Position numbers and translations under genes: made by a program. The notes under the pieces are model-generated. The model saw nothing but the letters and a program-made list of their open reading frames with translations, was not told the DNA's origin and ran no database searches. From Chlamydiia bacterium (lineage in GTDB: Bacteria > Chlamydiota > Chlamydiia > Chlamydiales > Simkaniaceae), in contig JAGROF010000077.1 in the NCBI GenBank assembly GCA_020440405.1, positions 1 through 10,125 of the forward strand: a stretch of 10,125 nucleotides of DNA, written 5' to 3'. Positions 1-7,116 of the stretch are shown piece after piece (position 1 is the first letter of the stretch; every line of letters starts with the position of its first letter).

Positions 1-452
1 TCTACAGCGGCTTTGCGATGATCCTTTCTCTCCACCGCCAGAATAAAATGACCGGAATTGGAGAGCAGTTTCAATACATTCTCCGTGACGAAACCATTCA
101 CCTCAACTTTGGAATCGATCTCATCAACGGGATTAAAGAAGAAAACCCCGAGCTGTGGTCTCCAGACTTCCAGCTCTATATCACCGATAAAGTGCGGGAA
201 GCGGTAGAACTTGAAATCCGCTATGCAGAGGACTGCCTTCCTAAAGGGATCTTAGGGCTCACGGCCCCCATGTTTCGTGAATATACGCAATATATTGCTG
301 ACCGCCGCTTAGAGCGGATCGGCCTAAAAACGCAATATCAATCAAAAAATCCCTTTCCTTGGATGAGTGAAACCATCGACCTCGGGAAAGAAAAGAACTT
401 TTTTGAGACACGAGTGACTGAGTATCAGTCCTCTTCCACCCTGACATGGTAA
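1..452 (+). CDS. nrdB: Ribonucleoside-diphosphate reductase subunit beta (NrdB), C-terminal part, 5' truncated by window edge
   Basis: This is the small (radical-generating) subunit of class I ribonucleotide reductase, which makes dNDPs from NDPs together with NrdA in the cytosol. The open frame runs in from the left edge (codons from base 3 read YSGFAM...), so the ATG at base 18 is internal. RDETIH supplies the Glu-x-x-His pair that, by family comparison, gives two metal ligands of the second metal site (E. coli Glu238/His241). The C-terminus [10 protein letters not shown] followed by a short tail ending TLTW matches the R2 tail that docks into NrdA; its Tyr is probably in the radical-transfer path (inference). 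Chlamydial R2 proteins carry Phe in place of the radical Tyr and use a Mn/Fe cofactor, but that residue lies upstream of the window and cannot be checked. About 149 of roughly 345 residues are visible. A terminator follows directly. Confidence 0.95.
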   Translation, partial: YSGFAMILSLHRQNKMTGIGEQFQYILRDETIHLNFGIDLINGIKEENPELWSPDFQLYITDKVREAVELEIRYAEDCLPKGILGLTAPMFREYTQYIADRRLERIGLKTQYQSKNPFPWMSETIDLGKEKNFFETRVTEYQSSSTLTW

Positions 453-458
453 AAGCGT

Positions 459-487
459 AAGGGGCTGCCGAAAGGCAGCCTTTTCCC
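459..487 (+). terminator. Intrinsic terminator of nrdB
   Basis: GGCTGCC (463-469) and GGCAGCC (474-480) form a perfect 7-bp GC-rich stem closed by a GAAA tetraloop, followed by TTTTCCC. The stem can extend by two G-U and two A-U pairs to 459-484. It begins 7 bases after the nrdB stop and should separate nrdB from the gene at 540. Confidence 0.9.
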
Positions 488-516
488 TTCAAAAATAAGC
501 TAAAACTCTGTAAAAT
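488..516 (+). promoter_or_regulatory. Candidate sigma-70/sigma-66 type promoter for the gene at 540
   Basis: TTCAAA (488-493, 4/6 to TTGACA), a 17-base spacer, then TAAAAT (511-516, 5/6 to TATAAT). It sits just after the nrdB terminator, where the downstream gene needs its own promoter. The predicted start is near 523, 7 bases upstream of the AGGAG at 530-534. Hexamer matches in AT-rich DNA are weak evidence. Confidence 0.45.
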
Positions 517-539
517 TTCCTCCAACATTAGGAGAAAAT

Positions 540-1682
540 ATGGCTATTCTTATTGATGGAGTCGAATCTTTACTTTACGGAAATCCCTGTGAAGGGGACG
601 AATCTGTTAATGAGACGCATCGCTTAATCGCAACCAATATCGAGGGAGAAGATTTAGCAAGCCGCATTCAAAAAGCTCAGGTTGTCATCCTCCTCAGGCA
701 AGACGAAAACATCCCCCAACAGACCCTTGATGGACGAGTGATCCGCCACTATTGGGGATCTAAGAACCAACTGCTCGCAGATGGCCCCATCAAAGTGCAG
801 TATAGCTGGAAAGGAGTATTCCAAGCCCTTCCAGTTTTTAACCTCGGATTTCTCCCCTTTTCTATCCGCTCTCAAGCCAAATCATGGGATCCTGAAAGAA
901 TCACTGAAGCAGAAAAAAAGCATCTAGAGCATTGGAACGAAATGCTTGGTGAATTTGTGACTGTTTTTGCTCTAGCCTACCTTTCTGCTACAAGACCTCA
1001 CAATATTTTCGTAACCTATCAAAATGACACACAAAACATCTTGCAATTGCTACGCTATGATGACTGGAGAGACCGCGCAGAACTCTATGGAATAGCCTCC
1101 AAAGAAGCCTCAGAGACTCAACTCAAAACACTCACACGGGAGTATATTGCCGAATTGAAACGGTGTGAAGAGACATGGAACACTTTGCGTCAAGAGCGCC
1201 TTGAAGAGCGGAATCGTCATCTAGCAGAAGCAGTTCAAAAAGCCCTTCAAAGCAATGAAAAGGTCTGGGTCATGGCCCGAGAAGATCATGGCAGGTATAT
1301 GGAACCTCTTAAAAACAAGGAAGTTTCAGAACTTTACCGTTCTTTAGAATCTGAAAAAATCCAATATGTGGTTTTGAAAAGCTTCAAAGAAGGGGAACAT
1401 GCGTTTTCTTATACCCATGACCCTCAAGCAACTTCTCAAGTTGAAAAAGAGGCAAAGGAAGCCCTTGCCCAAAAACGCCAAGTGATGCGGGAAGAGTTTG
1501 AAAACACCTATCCCCATAATACTTCTCTATCTTTCCAATGGACGCATATGAAAAATATCACGCGCACTTTCACTCAGGAATACCTTCATGTCGACGATCT
1601 TCCTAAAGAACTTGCAGAAAGAGGGCTCTACTATCAATGGCTCCTTGAGAAAACCCTCGACTGGAGCTACGCTCCAGATTGA
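540..1682 (+). CDS. Hypothetical protein, 380 aa, unrecognised
   Basis: I do not recognise this protein. The start is set by AGGAG at 530-534, five bases before the ATG. There is no signal peptide; the only notably hydrophobic stretches are short (about residues 94-108 and 137-149), so it is probably soluble. Residues about 195-240 are rich in Glu/Arg/Leu with a helical, coiled-coil-like pattern. They are followed by a short beta-alpha-beta-looking segment (KVWVMAREDHG at 241-251, a helix ending SLESEKI, then QYVVLK at 275-280). That segment distantly resembles the end of TraB/GumN-type domains, but I see no catalytic motif that would secure this. The gene lies alone between the nrdB terminator and a convergent neighbour, whose last 16 bases overlap its own. 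It is probably lineage-specific. The frame is intact and the codon use looks like the neighbours, so I treat it as a real gene. Confidence 0.85.
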   Translation: MAILIDGVESLLYGNPCEGDESVNETHRLIATNIEGEDLASRIQKAQVVILLRQDENIPQQTLDGRVIRHYWGSKNQLLADGPIKVQYSWKGVFQALPVFNLGFLPFSIRSQAKSWDPERITEAEKKHLEHWNEMLGEFVTVFALAYLSATRPHNIFVTYQNDTQNILQLLRYDDWRDRAELYGIASKEASETQLKTLTREYIAELKRCEETWNTLRQERLEERNRHLAEAVQKALQSNEKVWVMAREDHGRYMEPLKNKEVSELYRSLESEKIQYVVLKSFKEGEHAFSYTHDPQATSQVEKEAKEALAQKRQVMREEFENTYPHNTSLSFQWTHMKNITRTFTQEYLHVDDLPKELAERGLYYQWLLEKTLDWSYAPD

Positions 1683-1690
1683 GCCTCAAT
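1661..1690. terminator. Paired palindromes at the convergent gene overlap, possible bidirectional transcription end
   Basis: CTGGAGC (1661-1667), a 3-base gap and GCTCCAG (1671-1677) form a perfect 7-bp hairpin. It is followed at once by a second palindrome, ATTGAG-C-CTCAAT (1678-1690). Both stop codons (TGA at 1680-1682 on +, TAG at 1667-1669 on -) lie inside. The placement fits a two-way terminator, but neither side has a proper T tract; the - side has only GGGTTTTC a few bases on. Confidence 0.4.
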
Positions 1691-3538
1691 TTGCTTCTCG
1701 ATCAAAATCCCTGTGGAAACATAGTGATTCAATAGGCGTTTTCCAATGGCTTCAATTGCAAGATCGCGCGGCTCCTGAAAACGCATCAATGTATCAGCTG
1801 CCCAAAAGAGAAAGAGCGAAGTTGAAAGAAACGCCTGACGGTCCTCACAACGTGTGATCGATTCCCCTAAATCAAGAAGCAGTTGCTTGACTGAGCGATA
1901 CGCATCATCTCGCGAAATTTTTTCTCCTGGACGCAGGTGAATCTCCGCATCAGACTCTCGATGCTCTTGCGCTAAATCTGCGAGTTCTGTTGCTAGTCCT
2001 TCAAGTTCTTCGGGTGTTAAGAGATGCTCTTCTGAAGGCTGCTCTAGATGCTGAGCCCAATCTCTTTCGACTCGACCTTGCATCTCACCGATATTGATTT
2101 CTCGGATTTGGTTCCGTGCCCATTTTCGAATCTCTTCATGGCTATCACTAAAAAGAATCAAATCTAACGGACCATGTTTATCAAAGGTCATCATCTTTTC
2201 GACAAGAACCACGAAATCCTCCTCAGAAAGCTCTTCATGGAGCGGAATAAAATGTTCTCTCACCTTTAGTTCTTCAACAGTGGGGGCTTCAGTAGAGGTC
2301 CGCTTCCACTGCTCCACCTTTTCAGGGGTCAATTCACGCGCTGAAGGTTGGATCACCTCTTGAACCGCTTCATCTTCTGCCAGCTGACTCAAAAGTGTCT
2401 GCATTTGATCCGACTCTTCACATAAGGCCGAAAGAAATGCTTCCTCAGAGCCTTCTCCATGAGCACCGAGAACAAACTGATTGAGAGGGCTCCTGTCAAC
2501 GACACCAACAAGGTGCTCAGGCGCGACAAGCTGACCAGGATTATCTTTCGCACGGTGAAATGCTAGGATCATACAGCTCCGCGCATACCCTTCCTCAGTT
2601 CGGTAACGGTGGTGCACAAGAGACCCTGCAGCAAAGACTGTTGTTAAAGGCTTTTCATCGTGAGTGGCTTCTACAACCATTGGATGTTCAGCTCCTCTCA
2701 CTTGTTGTTGAAATTGAAACACACGATCGATACTGTCTGCTGTTGTAAAAATACTCGCATTCTCACTCGACCAGGCTCCTCGTGCGTCATCGACAAAGCA
2801 GTTACGTGATCCTTTATGTGTTCCTGGAAGGAAGACAAAGTTTTGCCCCTTTGGGCCACTTGCCTTATTCTTTTCCCAAGTTAAGATCACTTTATACTCA
2901 TCATTAAAGGGAGTGTTATCGATATGAAGCATATTATCTTGAGCTAAAACCGAAATCGGCTCCGCATCCTTTCCACGTGCATCGACAGCACGAATAGGGC
3001 CTCCCACTCGATAAGAGATCAATGCCACTAAAACGGGGTGAAGGAACGCTTCATTAAACTCTCGGTCTGCTAAAAAGTCAGGGTGGTTTGCCAGGTTCAC
3101 ATAGGCATGAATCCAACTTTTACTCCCTGATTCAGCAAGGATATGGTTATAACGAGCAATCAACTTTTCAAAGCTGGCTTTTTCAAGGATCGATCCAAAA
3201 ATCACGGCGCCATTTTCATCCAAATTATCCGCAAGACTTTGGAATCTTTCCACCATGACTTCAGCCTCTTCTGCTCCATACTTCGCCGCCCAGGCTTCTC
3301 GAAACGATTCGATCATTTGCCCTCTAAAGGCATCCTTTCCATCTGCATCGGAAAACCGTTTATAGACCGATGCCGCCCGAATCTCCCCTTCGGGAACAAG
3401 GTCAGGGAAAATACGTGGAGCGCCTGAGCATCCCTCAACTAGTTGATTAACCCTTTCGGCTTGGACATCTAGATCAACACGGAATGTTTTTTGTGCATGT
3501 AATTGAACATGAGATGGTTGTGCCTGCAATGCATCCAT
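1667..3538 (-). CDS. PhyH-like Fe(II)/2-oxoglutarate dioxygenase domain protein with unknown C-terminal half, 623 aa
   Basis: The N-terminal half looks like a phytanoyl-CoA dioxygenase (PhyH) type double-stranded beta-helix enzyme. H205-x-D207 (in MLHIDNTPFND) would give two facial-triad ligands. VFLPGTHKGS (235-244) matches the PGSH-x-G loop. GSLVHH (305-310) gives the distal His, with R320 exactly 11 residues after H309; human PHYH has the same spacing (His264 to Arg275), where the Arg binds 2-oxoglutarate. Such enzymes hydroxylate or otherwise oxidise small molecules or proteins with O2 and 2-oxoglutarate. The substrate here is unknown. Residues about 350-623 are strongly acidic and mostly helical, and I recognise no domain; typical PhyH proteins are about 250-350 aa, so this half is an addition. 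No signal peptide is seen. The start at 3538 follows AAGGGG (3545-3550 on the complement) by 6 bases, with a good promoter upstream. The gene converges on the one at 540 with a 16-base overlap. The dioxygenase call is inferred from motifs; a host-directed role is possible but not shown. Confidence 0.8.
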   Translation of the reverse strand: MDALQAQPSHVQLHAQKTFRVDLDVQAERVNQLVEGCSGAPRIFPDLVPEGEIRAASVYKRFSDADGKDAFRGQMIESFREAWAAKYGAEEAEVMVERFQSLADNLDENGAVIFGSILEKASFEKLIARYNHILAESGSKSWIHAYVNLANHPDFLADREFNEAFLHPVLVALISYRVGGPIRAVDARGKDAEPISVLAQDNMLHIDNTPFNDEYKVILTWEKNKASGPKGQNFVFLPGTHKGSRNCFVDDARGAWSSENASIFTTADSIDRVFQFQQQVRGAEHPMVVEATHDEKPLTTVFAAGSLVHHRYRTEEGYARSCMILAFHRAKDNPGQLVAPEHLVGVVDRSPLNQFVLGAHGEGSEEAFLSALCEESDQMQTLLSQLAEDEAVQEVIQPSARELTPEKVEQWKRTSTEAPTVEELKVREHFIPLHEELSEEDFVVLVEKMMTFDKHGPLDLILFSDSHEEIRKWARNQIREINIGEMQGRVERDWAQHLEQPSEEHLLTPEELEGLATELADLAQEHRESDAEIHLRPGEKISRDDAYRSVKQLLLDLGESITRCEDRQAFLSTSLFLFWAADTLMRFQEPRDLAIEAIGKRLLNHYVSTGILIEKQIEAQSGA

Positions 3539-3572
3539 CTTAAACCCCTTCTTTTTTTAATATCTTTATTTG

Positions 3573-3601
3573 ATTATAACAAATTCTTTAATACTATTGA
3601 A
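3573..3601 (-). promoter_or_regulatory. Promoter of the dioxygenase-like gene (extended -10)
   Basis: Read on the complement: TTCAAT (-35, 3596-3601), a 17-base spacer, then a perfect TATAAT (3573-3578) preceded by TG at the extended -10 position (TGTTATAAT). The predicted start is near 3566, about 28 bases before the ATG and clear of the AAGGGG ribosome binding site. This is the best -10 element in the window. Confidence 0.7.
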
Positions 3602-3625
3602 TTAAATCATAAATTGCTGTTTACT
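3597..3625 (+). promoter_or_regulatory. Candidate promoter of the CysC-family gene
   Basis: TTGAAT (3597-3602, 4/6), a 17-base spacer, then TTTACT (3620-3625, 4/6). Its -35 box lies over the -35 box of the opposite-strand promoter at 3596-3601, so the two could compete for polymerase. It is weaker than the leftward promoter, and the intergenic DNA is AT-rich enough for chance matches. Confidence 0.4.
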
Positions 3626-3674
3626 AGTTGGATATGAAGTTTATTTTTTACAACCCATTAAAAAAGAGTTTATT

Positions 3675-4169
3675 ATGTCTCTCATCTGGATGACCGGCTA
3701 TTCTGGCTCAGGAAAAACAACTATTGCAAAAGCCCTGCAAGTCCACAACCAAGCTCCTATTTTGGATGGAGACCAGGTCCGCCAAAGGCTCGCAAAAGGA
3801 GATATTCATGGGGTGGAGGGACAGGAGCAAAATCTGCGTGCTGTGATCACTCTTGCTCAAGAGCTCCTTGCCGAACATTCCTATGTTATTGCGGCTTTTG
3901 TCAGCCCAAAAAAAGAACTCAGACAACGGGTCCAAGCAGAAGTTGAAGCAAGGGGCTATCAGTTTCTCCTTATTCATGTCAGCACTCCACTTGAAATCTG
4001 CAAAAAACGGGATCCCAAAGGGCTCTACAAGCGCTTAGAGCAAGGAGATGATATCAAACTTGCTGGAGTCAATGTTCCCTATGATCTCCCCGAACATCCA
4101 GCCCTCTCTTGTAACACCGTAGATGACACTCCAGAGCAGTGCGCAGAAAAAATTCTACAGCAATTATAA
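3675..4169 (+). CDS. cysC: Adenylylsulfate (APS) kinase family protein, compact and substrate-site variant
   Basis: The family enzyme phosphorylates the 3'-hydroxyl of adenylylsulfate with ATP to make PAPS. Visible motifs are the P-loop GYSGSGKTT (8-16), LDGDQVR (30-36), FVSPKKELR (75-83) and the lid RDPKGLYKR (112-120), then GVNVPYDLPEHP (131-142). These are all in CysC order. Aligned without gaps to the well-studied Penicillium enzyme (offset 30, numbering from memory), R36, N53 and S77 match Arg66, Asn83 and Ser107. H45 and Q50, however, replace Phe75 and Arg80, which contact APS. At 164 aa it is shorter than typical CysC (about 200 aa), lacking N-terminal residues before the P-loop. Only a weak AAAGAG-like ribosome binding site (3663-3668) precedes the ATG. 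No cysD, cysN, cysH or sulfotransferase gene is in view, so a role in sulfate assimilation is unsupported and the true substrate may differ. Confidence 0.88.
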   Translation: MSLIWMTGYSGSGKTTIAKALQVHNQAPILDGDQVRQRLAKGDIHGVEGQEQNLRAVITLAQELLAEHSYVIAAFVSPKKELRQRVQAEVEARGYQFLLIHVSTPLEICKKRDPKGLYKRLEQGDDIKLAGVNVPYDLPEHPALSCNTVDDTPEQCAEKILQQL

Positions 4170-4170
4170 T
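4165..4170 (+). promoter_or_regulatory. Consensus -10 (TATAAT) on the kinase stop codon, possible promoter for the M16C gene
   Basis: A perfect TATAAT spans the TAA stop of the kinase gene. No convincing -35 lies 16-18 bases upstream (CGCAGA region), so it is a partial match only. If used, transcription would start near 4177 and give a leader of about 17 bases before the M16C ATG. Confidence 0.3.
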
Positions 4171-4193
4171 CCTTTTTCGATATAGTTACGGGG

Positions 4194-7058
4194 ATGAACA
4201 TCAATGACCAGTACCGTGATTATATTTGCACAAAGGTTCTCCCTGTAAAAGAACTTCAAATGACCTGGATCGAACTCACGCATGAGCCGACAGGAGCACG
4301 GGTGGTTCACCTCGAAGCCGACGATCCAGAAAACTTATTTTGCCTCTCCTTTCAAACGCTTCCCAGCGACTCAACAGGGGTCGCCCACATCCTAGAGCAT
4401 ACCGTCCTATGTGGCTCGAAAAAGTTTCCTGTAAAAGATCCTTTCTTCTCTATGGCGCGGAGAAGTCTAAACACGTTTATGAACGCCATGACAGGTGCTG
4501 ATTTCACCTGTTACCCTGCTGCTTCTCAAGTCGAAAAGGATTTTTACAACCTTCTAGAAGTGTATCTCGATGCTGTGTTCTACCCCGAGCTTAAAGAGAT
4601 GAGCTTTTTGCAAGAAGGGCACCGTTTAGAATTTGATCCCGATTTAATGTACAAGGGCGTGGTGTACAACGAAATGAAAGGAAGCCTTTCCAATCCGGAA
4701 ACCCGCTTATGGCATGAACTGACAAAATACCTTACCCCCGATCTAACGTATGCCTATAACTCTGGAGGAGATCCTGAGGAAATCCCTCAGCTCACTTGGG
4801 AAGCTTTAAAAGCGTTTCATGCCACTTATTACCATCCGAGTCGCTGCATTTTCTTCTTTTATGGAAATATGCCCCTTGAAAAACACCTAGACTTTATTGC
4901 GAAGCATGCTCTGAAAGGGGTGAAAAAGCTTCCTCCCCTTGACCCAATTCCTAAACAAAAACGCTTTGCAAAGCCTGAAACCCGAGAGGGGTTATATCCT
5001 GGGAAAAACGGTCAGCAGTTTGTTTCCTTAGCCTGGCTCACCTGTTCGCTCAAAGATCAAGAGGACGCTCTTGCCCTTGCTCTGCTCGACTCTATTCTCA
5101 TGGAAACCGATGCCTCCCCTCTTAAAGATGCGCTTCTCAAATCGGGTCTCTGCACCCAAGCAGACGGATATCTCGATACCGATATGAGTGAAATTCCCTA
5201 TGTGATCATTTGTCGAGGATGTAAAGAAGGAAGCTTAGAGCCTTTAAAAGCCCTCATTTTAGACACACTCAAAACGATCAAAGTTAGCCAAGAGCAAATC
5301 GATGCGGCCCTTCATCAATTGGAGTTTTCACGTCTGGAGATTACTGGAGATTACGGCCCCTTTGGGTTGACGCTTTTTATGCGCTCTGTATTAGCCATGC
5401 AACATGGATGTTCTCCAGAAAATGCCCTGACGATTTACTCCCAATTTAAAAAACTGCGCCTCAAGGTGCAGGATCCCCAGTATCTCCCTAAACTCATCCA
5501 AAAATACTTTCTCGATAATCCTCACTTTCTCACCCACCTTTTTAAACCAGATCCGAACCTAGAACAAAGAGAACAAGACGAGGAAAAAAAGCGCCTGCGC
5601 GAGATTGAGAAAACCCTGACCGAGAAAGACAAAGAGGCGATTCATAAGCAAACAAAAGCCCTCAAGAAATACCAAGAAAAAGTCGAATCCCAATCGTTAG
5701 AATGCCTTCCCAAAATCGGCTTAGAAGACATCCCTAAAGATGTCACAGATTTTCATTTGCATCATGAGCAAGTGGATCAATTGACCGTGTTTCACCACGA
5801 GTGTTTTACAAACCACATTGTGTATGCAAGGCTGCTGTTTGATCTTCCACAAATCCCCTATGAAGATCTCCCCTATCTCCAACTATTAGTATCAATTCTA
5901 CCTGAGCTGGGGGCAGGGGGAAGGAATTACCGCGCCAACCTCGATTTTATCAACTTATACCTCGGAGATTTTGGGGCTTCTTTGAATCTTTACACCCAGG
6001 CTGAAGATCCCAACATCCTCAAACCTGCCTTTGGATTTAAAGGAAAAGTTCTCAGCCGCAACCTTTCAAAACTGTTTGAGCTTTTTTCTGACATCTGCCA
6101 GGCGCCTGACCTAAAAGATCAAGCCCGTATTAAAGACCTCATTCTGCAAATCCATACTTCGTTAGAAAACCGCTTAAATCGCAATGCAATGACCTACTCC
6201 ATCCAGCGCTCCGTCCGTCTCTTTTCTCTTTCCCCCTATGTAGGAGAAGGCTTATCGGGTCTAACATATTTCCAATGCGTGCAAAAACTTGTCAAAGACC
6301 TCGATAAAAACCTTCCCTTTATCATTGAAAAGTTTTTGCAACTCAAAGCCCTTTTATTCCACTTCACCAACCCTCATTTAATCTTGAGTTGCGATGCCGA
6401 CAACTATCGGATCCTTACAAAAGAGAAGTTTTATGATCTTTCGGCCCTTCCCTCAGTTCCCTTTAAGGAATGGGAAGGCTACGGACTGCCAAGTTCTGGA
6501 GAACCCGAAGCTTGGACCATCTCTTCTCCTGTTGCCTTTTCCTCTATGGGAATCAAGGCTCCCACTCACTCACCTGCCCTCTCTGTTTCAACCGACCTAA
6601 TGGAAAACATCTTTCTCCATAAGAAAATCCGAGAGCAAGGAGGAGCCTATGGTGGTGGAGCCAATTATAACCCCATGACCGGAAACTACTATCTTTTTGC
6701 ATACCGTGATCCCCACATTGTTTCCACCTTTAAAGCATTTCGAGAAAGTATGCAGCAGATCTCCGATGGGAAGTTTACAGAAAGAGATTTAACCGAAGCC
6801 AAATTAGGACTCATCCAAGATCTTGACGCTCCAATCTGTCCGGGAAGTCGCGCCACTGTGGCCTATTCTTACTTCCGTGAAGGACAAACAAAAGCTTCTC
6901 GCCAAGCATTCCGTGACCACCTCGTTGGTGTGACAAAAGATGAAGTGAAAGAAAGTGCCGAAAAGACCCTTGATCCCTCCAGCGGTCTCATGACAACCTT
7001 TGCAGGTGAAACTCTCTTGAAAAAAGAAAGTCCCCCTTTCAAAATCCAATCAATTTAG
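4194..7058 (+). CDS. M16C zinc metalloprotease (PreP/insulinase type), 954 aa
   Basis: This is a cytosolic clamshell peptidase that degrades unstructured peptides inside a closed chamber. The inverted zinc motif HILEH is at 65-69 (His65 and His69 zinc ligands, Glu68 catalytic base), and the distal zinc ligand is Glu160 in VVYNEMKG. The flanking TLPSDSTGVA and CGSKKFPVKDPF are typical of the PreP branch. A charged helical hinge (about 452-515) joins the two halves. The C-terminal half carries the substrate-contact motif REQGGAYGGG (813-822). Length fits the subfamily (about 950-1040 aa), and the lack of a signal peptide agrees with a cytosolic site. The start is the first ATG after the in-frame upstream stop, and the sequence just after it matches family N-termini; however, the only G-rich run (CGGGG) touches the ATG, so there is no normally spaced ribosome binding site. 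It lies 24 bases after the kinase gene and 58 before htrA. The order M16C-htrA resembles CT824-CT823 of C. trachomatis. Confidence 0.95.
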   Translation: MNINDQYRDYICTKVLPVKELQMTWIELTHEPTGARVVHLEADDPENLFCLSFQTLPSDSTGVAHILEHTVLCGSKKFPVKDPFFSMARRSLNTFMNAMTGADFTCYPAASQVEKDFYNLLEVYLDAVFYPELKEMSFLQEGHRLEFDPDLMYKGVVYNEMKGSLSNPETRLWHELTKYLTPDLTYAYNSGGDPEEIPQLTWEALKAFHATYYHPSRCIFFFYGNMPLEKHLDFIAKHALKGVKKLPPLDPIPKQKRFAKPETREGLYPGKNGQQFVSLAWLTCSLKDQEDALALALLDSILMETDASPLKDALLKSGLCTQADGYLDTDMSEIPYVIICRGCKEGSLEPLKALILDTLKTIKVSQEQIDAALHQLEFSRLEITGDYGPFGLTLFMRSVLAMQHGCSPENALTIYSQFKKLRLKVQDPQYLPKLIQKYFLDNPHFLTHLFKPDPNLEQREQDEEKKRLREIEKTLTEKDKEAIHKQTKALKKYQEKVESQSLECLPKIGLEDIPKDVTDFHLHHEQVDQLTVFHHECFTNHIVYARLLFDLPQIPYEDLPYLQLLVSILPELGAGGRNYRANLDFINLYLGDFGASLNLYTQAEDPNILKPAFGFKGKVLSRNLSKLFELFSDICQAPDLKDQARIKDLILQIHTSLENRLNRNAMTYSIQRSVRLFSLSPYVGEGLSGLTYFQCVQKLVKDLDKNLPFIIEKFLQLKALLFHFTNPHLILSCDADNYRILTKEKFYDLSALPSVPFKEWEGYGLPSSGEPEAWTISSPVAFSSMGIKAPTHSPALSVSTDLMENIFLHKKIREQGGAYGGGANYNPMTGNYYLFAYRDPHIVSTFKAFRESMQQISDGKFTERDLTEAKLGLIQDLDAPICPGSRATVAYSYFREGQTKASRQAFRDHLVGVTKDEVKESAEKTLDPSSGLMTTFAGETLLKKESPPFKIQSI

Positions 7059-7059
7059 T

Positions 7060-7087
7060 TTGATTTTTTCAAGAATTTAGATATGAT
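7060..7087 (+). promoter_or_regulatory. Promoter of htrA
   Basis: TTGATT (7060-7065, 4/6), a 16-base spacer, then TATGAT (7082-7087, 5/6). The predicted start near 7094 leaves a leader of about 23 bases holding AAGGAG at 7104-7109, seven bases before the ATG. The promoter lies wholly in the 58-base gap, so htrA can be expressed apart from the protease gene before it. Confidence 0.6.
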
Positions 7088-7116
7088 AAGAGCATAATCC
7101 CTAAAGGAGTCTATCA

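Noticed and set aside
18..452. ATG at base 18 as the start of a 144-aa gene
   Set aside because: The frame is open to the left edge and the residues before it continue the NrdB sequence, so it is an internal Met.
259..528. 89-aa open frame on - across the end of nrdB
   Set aside because: It is antisense to conserved NrdB sequence and runs through the nrdB terminator.
3613..3638. TTGCTG ... TATGAA as the kinase promoter
   Set aside because: The spacer is only 13 bases, too short for a sigma-70 type promoter.
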